From assembly GCA_964019335.1 (NCBI GenBank), contig OZ025752.1, forward strand, positions 124,001-188,000: 64,000 nucleotides of DNA, in the 5' to 3' direction. The notes beneath the pieces are model-generated. The model saw only the letters and a list, made by a program, of their open reading frames with translations, did not search any database and was not told the DNA's origin. Each line of letters starts with the position of its first letter. The stretch's first letter is position 1. Both the position numbers and the translations under genes were made by a program. Shown here in pieces: positions 1-9,799 of this stretch. The stretch is from Diplonema japonicum. Taxonomy: Eukaryota > Euglenozoa > Diplonemea > Diplonemida > Diplonemidae.

Positions 1-487
1 ACCACCGCAGTAGGAACCCGCCAGAGCCCCCAGAACGCCGGTGAGCGCAAAAACGCATACCTTAAAAGAATAGTTTTTTTTCTTTTTTCTTTTTTTTTTT
101 TGAACACGAGAAGGCCGGTGAACGTATTCCCAGGGCATTCTTCACGGCGTTTGCGAAAAGAAGAAAGTCTAAAAACCCACTTACCTGGGGGTCCGTGATT
201 GATTTTAAAACAAACCATCGATCAGGACCTGATCAGGACCCGACCGGATAAATCGATTTTCTTTTCTTTCTTTTCTTTCTCTCCACCCAGCTCGCTTATT
301 TGGCGCGATTGGCGATTTTTTTGTTTAAGAGGAATGAAAGTGTCCCCGCCCCCTTTCACTATTTTTTTCCAGCGACCTTCTTCCACCCTTTTATTTTACA
401 TTTTCGCTTCTTTATTCCCCCACTTGCAATAACATTTCAGCGGCCTTCTTCCATGGTAATTTGTCGACGGCCCCAACAGCAGCAAAC
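1..487. other. Non-coding left edge and leader of the decayed DUF4116 copy
   Basis: No coding signal is seen on either strand. The last part, about 430-487, resembles the DNA just before the intact DUF4116 gene near 61870-61901: both have an 'aacatttcag' pyrimidine-AG followed shortly by 'agcaaacATG'. The leader was therefore duplicated together with the gene. Confidence 0.6.
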
Positions 488-1434
488 ATGGATGTGTTCG
501 TAAAGGACGCTCCAGGGAAGCGCAAAGAGATGGTGGTGAAGGAGCACAGCACGCTGAGATCGGTCTTCTCGCAGCGCAGAGGAACTTGAACTTGTTGAGC
601 ATACGCCCTCCCCTCCCTTAGGGGGGACAAGGGCTTTATGCTGTCTGCATTGAAGGCTGTCAGGTATTGCTATGGTCCCGATATCCTTCACCATGCCACC
701 CCCGAGCTCCTCGACGACGCTGGCTTTGCGGCCGACGCCATCATGACAAAAGCAGTGTTCGGTAATCTTAGATTTTCTGTGAGGTTGCAAACCGACCCGA
801 GAGTGTGCCTTCTCCACAAGGTCACGAACCAGCGATTGCTCCCCGACCCTGTCCTTTCTGACGACACGGAGGTCGCCATGCTTCAGATCAAGATGTGGGA
901 CAGGGCCCACGAAGCCACGCCATGGGACTTTTCTGACGACCACGAGTGCTGTCTGCAGCATGTCTCTGAGCGTCTGCAGGGTGACAAGGAGTTGGTGCTG
1001 GCTGCTGTGGAGTATGACGGGATGAGCTTGAAGCACGCAGCGGGGCCCTTGAGGAACGACCCTGATGTTGTTCGTGCAGCTGTGCAGCAGAATGGGATGG
1101 CCTTGGGTTTTGCATCTGAGAAAGAGGAAGAAGAGGAAGAAGAAGAAGTTTGCGATGTTGGCGGTGAAGAAGGACTGGATGGCATTTTGCCACCTCACAG
1201 GTGCGGCGAGGGACAGCAAGGAGGTGGCATTGGAGGCTATTAAGGCAGATTATAAAAAAAAAGATACAAGTGCTTACGATTACCTACCAAAGCGACTTCA
1301 GGAAGACAAGGAAGTGGCTGTGGCGACAGTGAGCAGGAACGGGTTGTATGTGCAGTGCCTCCCCGAGAAGCTGAAGAAGGACAAGTGTGTGGTGCTGGCG
1401 GTGGTGAAGCAGAAGCTCATCGGTCATAGGTAGT
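488..1434 (+). pseudogene. Decayed DUF4116-family copy (two internal deletions, frameshifted)
   Basis: This is a nearly identical but broken copy of the intact gene at 61902-63797. The first 26 or so codons match the ubiquitin-like start. The copy then jumps at 'cacgctgagatc' to sequence found about 240 nt further on in the intact gene, with GCT shared at the junction. A second jump near 1140-1150, inside a run of gaa/gag codons, removes about 320 nt: the basic linker of the intact protein. Reading frame is lost after each deletion, leaving open stretches at 638-1243 and 1065-1433. Two DUF4116-type repeats remain recognisable (around 950-1115 and 1270-1420). The copy stops early and runs into the same trailer that flanks the intact gene ('ggtagtttttgaga'). 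A short expressed product cannot be ruled out, but the two coordinate shifts make a pseudogene more likely. Confidence 0.75.
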
Positions 1435-1644
1435 TTTTGAGAAGAAAAAGTCCCCTTTTCTTTTAGCCCACTCCTCCCTCTTTTCTTTTTATAGGCCATA
1501 GTACGTTGGTAAGAGCAAGACCTACTAGTGGTTCAGCAGGGAGGTCCAGGAATGAAAAGACAGTGTGGTGCAAAAGATTTCAGGCAAGACGACAATCCAT
1601 GAAGCGCTAGTGACATGTCTGAAAAGACTGAGAAAATTGAAAAA

Positions 1645-2220
1645 GGGAACTTTTTTTTTTTATTTTTTTCCCCGTAATTTGTCTCATCTAGGATTAGGTG
1701 CTGCTGCAGAAGGGGAAAAATAATTCTTTATGACTATATGTCTTTGTTGTTCGCACGAGCAAAAAAGGTTTTTAAAAAGCTGCGAAAGTTTTTTGCTCGG
1801 CACAAGTTGCATATAGTTATAAAATCATTTTTTGAAAGATAAATATTTGTAACAAAAAAAAATTTTTTTTCGTTGGGGGTTTTCTTTTCTTTTTTTTTTT
1901 CTCTCTTTTTTTTCAAAAAAAAAAAGAAGAAGTTCCCTTTTTTTTCCCCCATGGATCTGTTCTTCACGATGCATAACATGAAACTGTCGCAGGGCGACGG
2001 ATTGGACCACGTTATTAAGACACTGTGCGAGGTGTGGGATTTACACACGCGGGCCGTTGCTAACCGGGAACTTTTTTTTTTTTTTTTTCCCCGTAATTTG
2101 TCTTATCTAGGATTAGGTGCTGCTGCAGGGGAAAAAAAAAAAAAACATTCTTCGTTGGGTTTTTTTTTTTTTTTTTTTTTCTCTCTTTTTTTTCAAAAAA
2201 AAAAAAAAAAAAAAGTTCCC
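1645..2220. repeat. Two tandem units of a foldback-like spacer with GGGAAC/GTTCCC ends
   Basis: Unit 1 (about 1645-1938) and unit 2 (about 2066-2220) both start with GGGAAC plus a T run and share 'ccccgtaatttgtct' and 'ctaggattaggtgctgctgcag'. Both then have 'cgttggg' and a T run with 'ctctc', and end in an A run plus GTTCCC. Each unit is thus bounded by complementary ends (GGGAAC-T(n) ... A(n)-GTTCCC). They could be foldback or MITE-like elements or just duplicated 5' flanking DNA, because each is followed by 'ccccATGGATCTGTTC'. Confidence 0.6.
1951..2065 (+). pseudogene. Truncated duplicate of the first exon of the 2247 gene
   Basis: From the ATG at 1951 the sequence copies the start of the neighbouring gene at 2247 (MDLFFTMHNM, then SQGDGLDHVIKTLCEVWDLH) with a short in-frame deletion. 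It diverges abruptly after 'ttacacac', where a 17-nt sequence 'gcgggccgttgctaacc' appears. The same 17-mer occurs at 15496-15512. The duplicate encodes only about 33 residues and is not expected to be functional. Confidence 0.7.
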
Positions 2221-2246
2221 TTTTTTTTTTTTTTTTTTTTTTCCCC

Positions 2247-3200
2247 ATGGATCTGTTCTTCACAATGCATAACATGGAAACAAAAACCCTGACGGTGTCG
2301 CAGGGCGACGGATTGGACCACGTTATTAAGACACTGTGCGAGGTGTGGGATTTACACACGGAGATGGTGCAGTTTGGGGAATTTGAGGGAGACCTTGGAT
2401 ACACGGTGGGGGAGATGCCGTGGGCGCAAGGCGATGCTGTCGAAATAAAGCTCTCAGAGTTGGGGGAGGCGGTTGTAGGGTTGAGGTTGGAAGGGTTCAA
2501 ATATCCCCTCTCGAAGAATGGTTTCAAGGACGTGCTTCGCTCGCAGAATCTGAACGCCGTGCACCACGCGGTTAAGGTTCTAGAAAGCCTCCCGACGGAC
2601 TCGATGAAATTCTGCATCGAAAACAACTTGACTCAGAGCGCGATTCTACTTATAGAAACCGGTCTAGTTCACGAAGAGAGTGCGCTTTCCTACTCTTTAG
2701 ATACGAACGCTCCACAGGAAATCGGGCTTGCGCTTTTGAGAAGGATGCCTTGCAAGCAAGTAAACCCTCTGATTCTGAGACAGGTCTACATACTTGAAGA
2801 AGCTCTGCAGCTTGGGTGGAAATTAAAATCATGCATCGAGCTCAGCTCGCAGAACCGTAGTTTGCGAAAGGCAGCGTGTGTTCTCTCCTCGGGGAAGTGC
2901 CCGCGTTGCTGTGAGATTAATCTATCGGGCTGCGGGATCGGCAGGCTCGATTGTCTCACCACGGCCCTTGCGAGCGGGGAGGTCCCGGCGGGGGTTTTCA
3001 TCAACCTTCAGCGGAACGATCTAGCCTCTGTTCCAGAAGATGAGTGGTGTGCCTTCTTCCGGGCCCTCTCCGCTTTCACCTCCCCTGGCCTTAACATCGA
3101 CATGCGAGGCAATGAGGTCCTCGAAGCCCCTTGGTTCAATAAGTACCATGAGCGGTTCCGTGTCGGAAGGATGCCCGAGGCGTTTGTCTTGTGGTGTTGA
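2247..3200 (+). CDS. Hypothetical protein with leucine-rich-like C-terminus
   Basis: A single-exon ORF of 317 residues begins at the ATG directly after a T/C tract; the same leader-ATG unit is duplicated just upstream. The family is not recognised. The N-terminal half is mixed alpha/beta with no clear motif. Residues about 215-275 contain 'CEINLSGCGIGRLDCLTTAL' followed by 'FINLQRNDLASVP' and 'LNIDMRGNEV', which look like three irregular leucine-rich or ribonuclease-inhibitor-type repeats. No signal peptide or membrane segment is visible. The gap to the kinesin start on the same strand is 191 nt. Codon use is balanced and the opposite frames are broken, so the ORF is very likely real, but the function is unknown. 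Confidence 0.75.
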   Translation: MDLFFTMHNMETKTLTVSQGDGLDHVIKTLCEVWDLHTEMVQFGEFEGDLGYTVGEMPWAQGDAVEIKLSELGEAVVGLRLEGFKYPLSKNGFKDVLRSQNLNAVHHAVKVLESLPTDSMKFCIENNLTQSAILLIETGLVHEESALSYSLDTNAPQEIGLALLRRMPCKQVNPLILRQVYILEEALQLGWKLKSCIELSSQNRSLRKAACVLSSGKCPRCCEINLSGCGIGRLDCLTTALASGEVPAGVFINLQRNDLASVPEDEWCAFFRALSAFTSPGLNIDMRGNEVLEAPWFNKYHERFRVGRMPEAFVLWC

Positions 3201-3391
3201 ATGTGTTTTCTTTCTTTCTTTTTTTTTTTTTTTTTTTCGTTCTTTTAATTGTCTCTTTTGAAGAAGAAAAAAAAAAGAATAACACACCCTCAGGAAAAAA
3301 AACCCCATTTTTTTTTTTTTTTTTTGTTGTGCACACATGTTGTGCAGTTAAAACACATTTCTTTTTATTAAAAAAAAAAAAAAAAAAAAAA

Positions 3392-5827
3392 ATGGGGAAG
3401 CAAGTCACGGACACGATAAAGATTTACCTGAGGGTGAGGCCCGCCGCCAACCCTTCAAAAAACTACTCGATCGCGAAGGAGTTCGAGCACTCTGACGTGA
3501 GCTTCCACCTGGACAAGAACGTGCACAGAGAGGTAATCAACAACCAGATTGAGGACTATCAGTTCAGGTTCGCAGATGTTTTCGACAGGGAGACCACACA
3601 GGAGCAGATCTTCGACAGGGTGGCGAAGGGATGCGTGGAGAACGTTCTAGAAGGCTATAACTCAACCGTGTTCGCATACGGCCAGACGGGGAGCGGGAAA
3701 ACATTCAGCATTACAGGAGGATCGGAATCGTACGCACAACGTGGGATTATACCCAGAGCCATATCAATGATATTTGATGAGCTTGGTAAAAAAACCGATG
3801 AGGACTGCTCTGTCCGGGTTTCATATCTTCAAATCTACAACGATAAAGGGCAGGATTTGCTGAACAAGGGAAACGACGCCAGAAGCTTGGAAGATCTACC
3901 GAAGGTCAGCATCCAAGAGGCAGACGACGAATTCGTTGTCAAAGACCTCGGACAGCACCTCTGCTCCAGACAAGAAGACGCGTTGAATCTCCTCTTCCTC
4001 GGCGACACCAACAGAATGTACTGCGAAACGACGATGAACGCAACGTCCAGCCGATCCCACTGCATATTCACCGTTTCTGTTGAACAGAGAAAACCGGGTT
4101 CCGCCGTGGTGCGAAGATCAAAACTGCATTTGGTCGATCTAGCCGGCTCGGAACGTGTCAAAAAAACAGGCGCGGAAGGTAAAATCCTCCGCGAGGCGAA
4201 GTACATCAACCTGTCCCTCCACTACCTCCAAGAGGTCATCACCGCATTGTGCGACAAGGCGGAGGGTCGACGGGACCACATCCCATACCGACAGTCTTTA
4301 ATGACAATGGTTCTCCGTGATTCACTTGGAGGGAACTGTAGGACAGTCATGTTGGCAACCGCCCATCCTCAAGACGCGTTCATGGACGAGACCATCTCAA
4401 CCTGCAAGTTCTCGCAACGCGTAGCAAGCATCAAGACCAACGCACACATCAACGAGGAAGCCGACCCTGCACTGGTCGTGAAACGTCTCAAAACAGAGGT
4501 GGCAACTCTGAAGGAAGAGCTTGCCATGTACAGGCAAGGCGACACTGCCGGCGACAGAGAACTCACCACTGACGAAAAAGAGAAATGCAAGGATCTTGTC
4601 ATGCAATACCTCGCTGACGCTGACGACACCGCTCGCCTCACGGGGCTTGAAGGTGATCTTGCGAGGTTTTTCTACTGCTACCGGGTTATGAAGGACATGA
4701 TCCATTCTGGTGGGAACATCAGCAACAACAACAACAACAATTCCAACAATGCCAACATTAGTGCTTCGTCACCCCCCGGTCAAACGGAGGGTGGTGCGGA
4801 AGCCATCGCGCAGCTCAAGCTGCAGCTTCAAGCGAAAGACAATGAACTCTCGATGCTGCTGTCCATCGTGCAGAAATACCAGGTTCAGAAGTCAGCCGTG
4901 GCAACACAGACTGCTGGTGGGAACGGCGGGGCGTCAGGTGGGTACACTCATAACACCCCACCATCGTCACCCCCGTTGAGCCGCGCACCCCCTCCAGATG
5001 CTACAAAGCAGGACCAGGTCAAAATGCTAGCCATCGAGCACAAGCTCGGGACAGATTACAACCTGGACGCGCTTGACTCGCAAGGTGTGGAGCTCCTGAA
5101 GGACACGACACGGGCCTTCGAGGAATTCCGGAAATCGTGGAGAAAGTTCGAGCAGATTGAACGGCAGAAGGACGAACAGCGGCAACGGTGCGACAAGGCG
5201 AAAGCGTTGGCCCATACGGTATTATTATTTACACCCCACACAACCACACACAGATCAACGAGCATTCCACAAAAATATCCGCCGTAAAAAGCAAGATCCA
5301 GATGCTGCGAGCGGAGCGGGCCACGCAAGGGTGGGACGAGCCCGACCCTGAGGAAAAAACAGTATGGAATAATTTAAAAAAAATAAAATAAAACCCCCCA
5401 TTTTCTTCCCCAGCTCTTTGCGCAACTGGATATGGGAAAAACCGAATATCGAAAGCTAGTTGCGGAACTAAGCGAGGAGAAGAAGGTTTATGAGCACTTC
5501 CAAGGGATCCTCAAGGGGGTGTCGGCCAAGCTTACACAGGACTTCGAAAACTGGTGGGCGCTCAGGAAGTGGCAGATGACGGGCGGGAACATGGACAGAA
5601 CAAGGAGCATCGCCTCCTTCTCAGATAAGCAGTTTGCCGAGCGCAGGGAGGCCCCGACAACGATCACCAACCTTACGATGGCTGACAGCAACGCATCTAT
5701 AAAGACTAGACCTCCTGTTGCCTCAAACCCTCACAAACCCAGAGGAGCCGCACCAGACGCAGAAGTCCAAGCCGAGCTCCAAAAACTCTTCCAAGCACGG
5801 GAGAAGCTCCGGTCTGGTGTGACGTAG
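3392..5827 (+). CDS. Kinesin-9 family motor (KIF6/KIF9-like)
   Basis: This is a plus-end microtubule motor of the kinesin-9 family, which is typically an axonemal (flagellar) protein. Exons 3392-5218, 5254-5361 and 5414-5827 join in phase 0 to give 782 residues, close to the usual KIF6 length. The motor head occupies about residues 8-350. The P-loop GQTGSGKT is near residue 97, switch I NATSSRSH near 216 and switch II DLAGSE near 248. The stretches 'EGYNSTVFAYGQTGSGKTF' and 'LNLLFLGDTNRM' are typical of KIF6. A coiled-coil stalk follows, interrupted by an Asn-rich run and a Pro/Ser linker. The introns are 35 and 52 nt; the first is CA-rich and not a homopolymer. The start is the ATG after a run of about 26 A; an upstream in-frame start would add only poly-T-encoded residues. 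The next gene is another axonemal family, SHIPPO. Confidence 0.93.
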
Positions 5828-6052
5828 AGGGTTCTTTTTCTTCTTCTTTTTTTTTTTTTTTTTTTGTTTTTTTTCAATTTCTTCCCCTTAAAGTAAATAA
5901 GTTTGTATTGTTGAAAGAAAAAAAAAAGTTCAAAAAAAGAAAAAAAAAAGAGAAAACAAAGGACACAAAATAAATACACACACTTACCCCCCACTTGTTT
6001 AGTGTGGGGTGTACGGGAAGGGGGTAAAACAAAACAAAAAAAAAATAAGAAG
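5828..6052. other. Homopolymer-rich spacer between kinesin and SHIPPO genes
   Basis: T runs, then A runs, then an A-rich leader before the ATG at 6053. No coding or RNA gene signal is seen. Confidence 0.6.
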
Positions 6053-8701
6053 ATGCCACCTCAAACGGATAAGAAATACCCGCCAGGATCGGTCCTCGGT
6101 GCCATGAGGGCAAGGTTGGAAAAGAAAAGGGAGAAGAAGCCGGATTTCATGGCCGGGCATGAGGCGTGGAGCAAGGAAGGAAAGGCTGAGAGCGGCCCCA
6201 TGGCAAGCAAGAGCGCGAGGTTTAAGGAGTTACCAGAGGACGAGCGAGACTTCTACAATATCCCGCAACCGAGTGTCAAGGCAGGAAGGTGGGGGCAGCC
6301 TCACAGTGAGAAGAAGTCTAAAAAAGTCGGTACCCCGCACTGTGTTCTCCCCACACCCGATGCGGATCTTGCAGCTGACAATAAATTGAAGAACTCGCAC
6401 GTGTCCTCCTTCCTCTCTTACCGGCGTGATCCCCCAGCAAAGTCGGGCACCGCCACGCCCTACGACCTCCCTGACTTGAACACTGGCCATGCCCTCACCA
6501 TGGGAACAAACTCTCGTGACCCCATCACTCATGATGATGAGGAACCTGGTCCTGGTGCTTATGATCCCAAGGACTTAGACCCAAAGCACGCACTTCCCAA
6601 CTACTCCTCCGACAGGTTCCCGAACAATTCTAAGAATGTCCATGACACCACTTACCTCGATCCCTATGCTGCTGAGAAGAAGCGTGAAAATGAGAAGGGC
6701 AACACAACATGGGGCAAGGCATCTCAAGACAGGCCTGCTGATGTCCCCACACCCATTCCCTTCTACGACCTCCCTGACCAGAACACTGGCCATGCCCCCA
6801 CCATGGGAACAAACTCTCGTGACCCCATCACTCATGATGATGAGGAACCTGGTCCTGGTGCTTATGATCCCAAGGACTTAGATCCAAAGCACGCACTTCC
6901 CAACTACTCCTCCGACAGGTTCCCGAACAATTCTAAGAATGTACATGACACCACTTATCTGGACCCTTATGCTGCTGAGAAGAAGCGTGAAAATGAGAAG
7001 GGCAACACGACATGGGGCAAGGCATCCCAAGACAGGCCTGCTGATGTCCCCACACCCATTCCCTTCTACGACCTCCCTGACCAGAACACTGGCCATGCCC
7101 CCACCATGGGAACAAACTCTCGTGACCCCATCACTCATGATGAAGAGGAACCTGGTCCTGGTGCTTATGATCCCAAGGACTTAGATCCTAAACATGCACT
7201 TCCCAACTACTCCTCCGACAGGTTCCCGAACAATTCCAAGAATATTCATGACACCACTTACCTCGATCCCTATGCTGCTGAGAAAAAGCGTGAAAATGAG
7301 AAGGGCAACACGACATGGGGCAAGGCATCCCAAGACAGGCCTGCTGATGTCCCTACACCCATTCCCTTCTACGACCTCCCTGACCAGAACACTGGCCATG
7401 CCCCCACCATGGGAACAAACTCTCGTGACCCCATCACTCATGATGATGAGGAACCTGGTCCTGGTGCCTATGATCCCAAGGACTTAGATCCAAAGCACGC
7501 ACTTCCCAACTACTCCTCTGATAGGTTCCCAAACAATTCCAAGAATATTCATGACACCACTTACCTCGATCCCTATGCTGCTGAGAAGAAGCGTGAAAAT
7601 GAGAAGGGCAACACGACATGGGGCAAGGCGTCCCAAGACAGGCCTGCTGATGTTTCCACACCCATTCCCTTCTACGACCTCCCTGACCAGAACACTGGCC
7701 ATGCCCCCACCATGGGAACAAACTCTCGTGATCCCATCACTCATGATGATGAGGAACCTGGTCCTGGTGCCTATGATCCCAAGGACTTAGATCCAAAGCA
7801 CGCACTTCCCAACTACTCCTCCGACAGGTTCCCGAACAATTCCAAGAATATTCATGACACCACTTACCTCGATCCCTATGCTGCTGAGAAGAAGCGTGAA
7901 AATGAGAAGGGCAACACGACATGGGGCAAGGCATCCCAAGACAGGCCTGCTGATGTCCCTACACCCATTCCCTTCTACAACCTCCCTGACCAGAACACTG
8001 GCCATGCCCCCACCATGGGAACAAACTCTCGTGACCCCATCACTCATGATGAAGAGGAACCTGGTCCTGGTGCTTATGATCCCAAGGACTTAGATCCAAA
8101 GCACGCACTTCCCAACTACTCCTCTGATAGGTTCCCAAACAATTCCAAGAATGTCCATGACACCACTTACCTCGATCCCTATGCTGCTGAGAAGAAGCGT
8201 GAAAATGAGAAGGATAAGAAGACATGGGGCAAGGCGTCCCAAGACAGGCCTGCTGATGTTTCCACACCCATTCCCTTCTACGACCTCCCTGACCAGAACA
8301 CTGGCCATGCCCCCACCATGGGAACAAACTCTCGTGACCCCATCACTCATGATGAAGAGGAACCTGGTCCTGGTGCTTATGACGCGATTGATAAAAAAGG
8401 GGTCTGCGACTCGGGGCTGCCTGAATACAAGGAAGCCAGGTTTAAAGATACAAAAGCACCAGGGTGCAGTGAGTTTTACATAGCACCAGAGGAGAGGGTG
8501 AACCACGCATGGGTGATGTATGCATTTTTTTTTTTTTTTTAAAGTTTTTATCGCTGAACTTTAAAAAAAAAAAAAAAAAACAAAAACAAAAAAAACAGAA
8601 ATGCTTCTGAGAGACCTGTAGGTGCAGCGGAGCAAAGTGGAGCACATGACGTAGATTACATGCCGTTGAAGGCCGAGGTTGCGAAGGTGCGGGAAACAAA
8701 A

Positions 8702-8741
<40 letters not shown>

Positions 8742-9387
8742 GGAAGACGCCCACCATGCAGCGTTCCGAGACATGTCCTCACGTGACAAGGTAGTCCTAG
8801 AGGGCGATGAAGGTGCGGACTTCGTGGTGCTTGATGGCATCGCGTCTGGCCTGAAGAGCAACCCCACCCCGGGGTTCCAGTCGAAATCGGAACGGTTCAA
8901 GCTGCCCACCACGACAAAGGGACCTGTAACATATCTCGATGAAAAAATACAGATGCCTTCACAAGAAGGATCCTGGATGTTTAAGGGAAGCAAGCCAACA
9001 GAACCCAGGGTTCCAACTGGCACCACTCAAGATATCCCATACTATGACCTCCCACCCGGTTCTTCTGGCGGGACGAAGTTCGGCACAGATGCTCGTTTCC
9101 CCACAAGTTTCACAGAAGATGAACCAGGACCAGGAGACTATTCAGAAAGGCCTACCAGCACGCCCCGTGGAGGGGTGCCTTCACTGGCCATGTCTGCGAA
9201 GAGATTTGAAGGAAGAACCAGCGACACGCCTGGTCCTGCCTATGAAATTCCAGGTATTTATTTTTCAAAAAAAAAAAAATTTTTTTTTTCCATAAAAGGG
9301 ATGGCTGACCTGCTCACTGCGCGATCATCCCACAGCGCCACTGGTGTAGCGTTCGATTCCACGGGGCTGAGGTTTGAGGAAGACTGA
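6053..9387 (+). CDS. SHIPPO/STPGR-repeat protein (ODF3/CIMAP-like), axonemal
   Basis: This family binds microtubules in cilia and flagella. Exons 6053-8517, 8599-8686, 8743-9253 and 9299-9387 join in frame to give 1050 residues. The introns are 81, 56 and 45 nt and consist almost wholly of A/T runs. The core is six complete 101-residue tandem units (303 nt each, 6461-8278) plus a partial seventh to about 8382. Each unit carries one PGPGAY motif (EEPGPGAYDPKD) and the phrase 'TMGTNSRDPITHD'. The C-terminal exons add further motifs ('DEPGPGDYSE', 'DTPGPAYEIPG') and 'FDSTGLRFEED' at the end. The ATG at 6053 is preferred; the upstream in-frame GTG at 6002 lies in leader sequence. The units are almost identical to each other in DNA, which implies recent amplification or gene conversion. 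It sits next to a kinesin-9 gene. Confidence 0.88.
6461..8382 (+). repeat. 303-nt coding tandem repeat (six units plus a partial)
   Basis: Unit starts are spaced exactly 303 nt (6461, 6764, 7067, 7370, 7673, 7976, 8279). Differences between units are mostly single synonymous changes, or Asp/Glu and Val/Ile exchanges. The first unit is the most divergent (DLNTGHALT against DQNTGHAPT), and the last is cut after PGPGAYD. Confidence 0.95.
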
Positions 9388-9799
9388 GAAAATAGCGGGA
9401 GGGGGAGGGGAAAAAAAAAAAAGGGAAGAAAGGAAGGTGGGGGTGTGTGAGTGATGTGTGTCGTTTCAAGAAAACTTTTACTAGTGTGTTAAAATGGCGA
9501 AATGGACAAAATTCTCGAACGTCATCATTTTTTTTTGTCTTCCCCCCAACAAAAAAATAACCCAGGTTATTTTTTATTCTTATCCCCCCCCCCCCGTGTA
9601 CACTATAAGAGAGTCAAAAGTGTAAGGCTGTTTGACCTCATCGTGGTACCCCCCCCCCCCCCCCTTCCCCTTTTTTGTATTGTTATTTCTTTTTTTTTCT
9701 TAAAAATTCTATTTAAAAAAAAAAAACTCCCTTTTTTTTTCCCAACGAGTTTCATTTTTTTTTTATTCTCATCCCCCCCACCCCACCCCCTCCTCAGGT
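9388..9799. other. Spacer with C-tract and pyrimidine-AG before the cotransporter
   Basis: No gene is seen. The spacer has a C run at 9649-9664 (135 nt before the next ATG). A long T/C tract ends in 'ctcctcag' 2 nt before the ATG at 9800, which looks like a splice or trans-splice acceptor. Confidence 0.55.

Noticed and set aside
437-1219. Long minus-strand open frame of 260 codons
   Set aside because: It is the antisense shadow of the DUF4116 copy; similar antisense frames occur opposite the intact gene, and its composition is not protein-like.
2060-2626. Minus-strand open frame with poly-F/K stretches
   Set aside because: Half of it translates homopolymers and the rest is antisense to the 2247 gene.
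6575-8506. Series of 86-codon minus-strand frames spaced 303 nt
   Set aside because: They repeat only because the SHIPPO units repeat; no independent start signals or family match.
8773-9387. Separate gene start at 8773
   Set aside because: The frame joins to the preceding SHIPPO exons through two short GT-AG introns and carries the same PGPG motifs.
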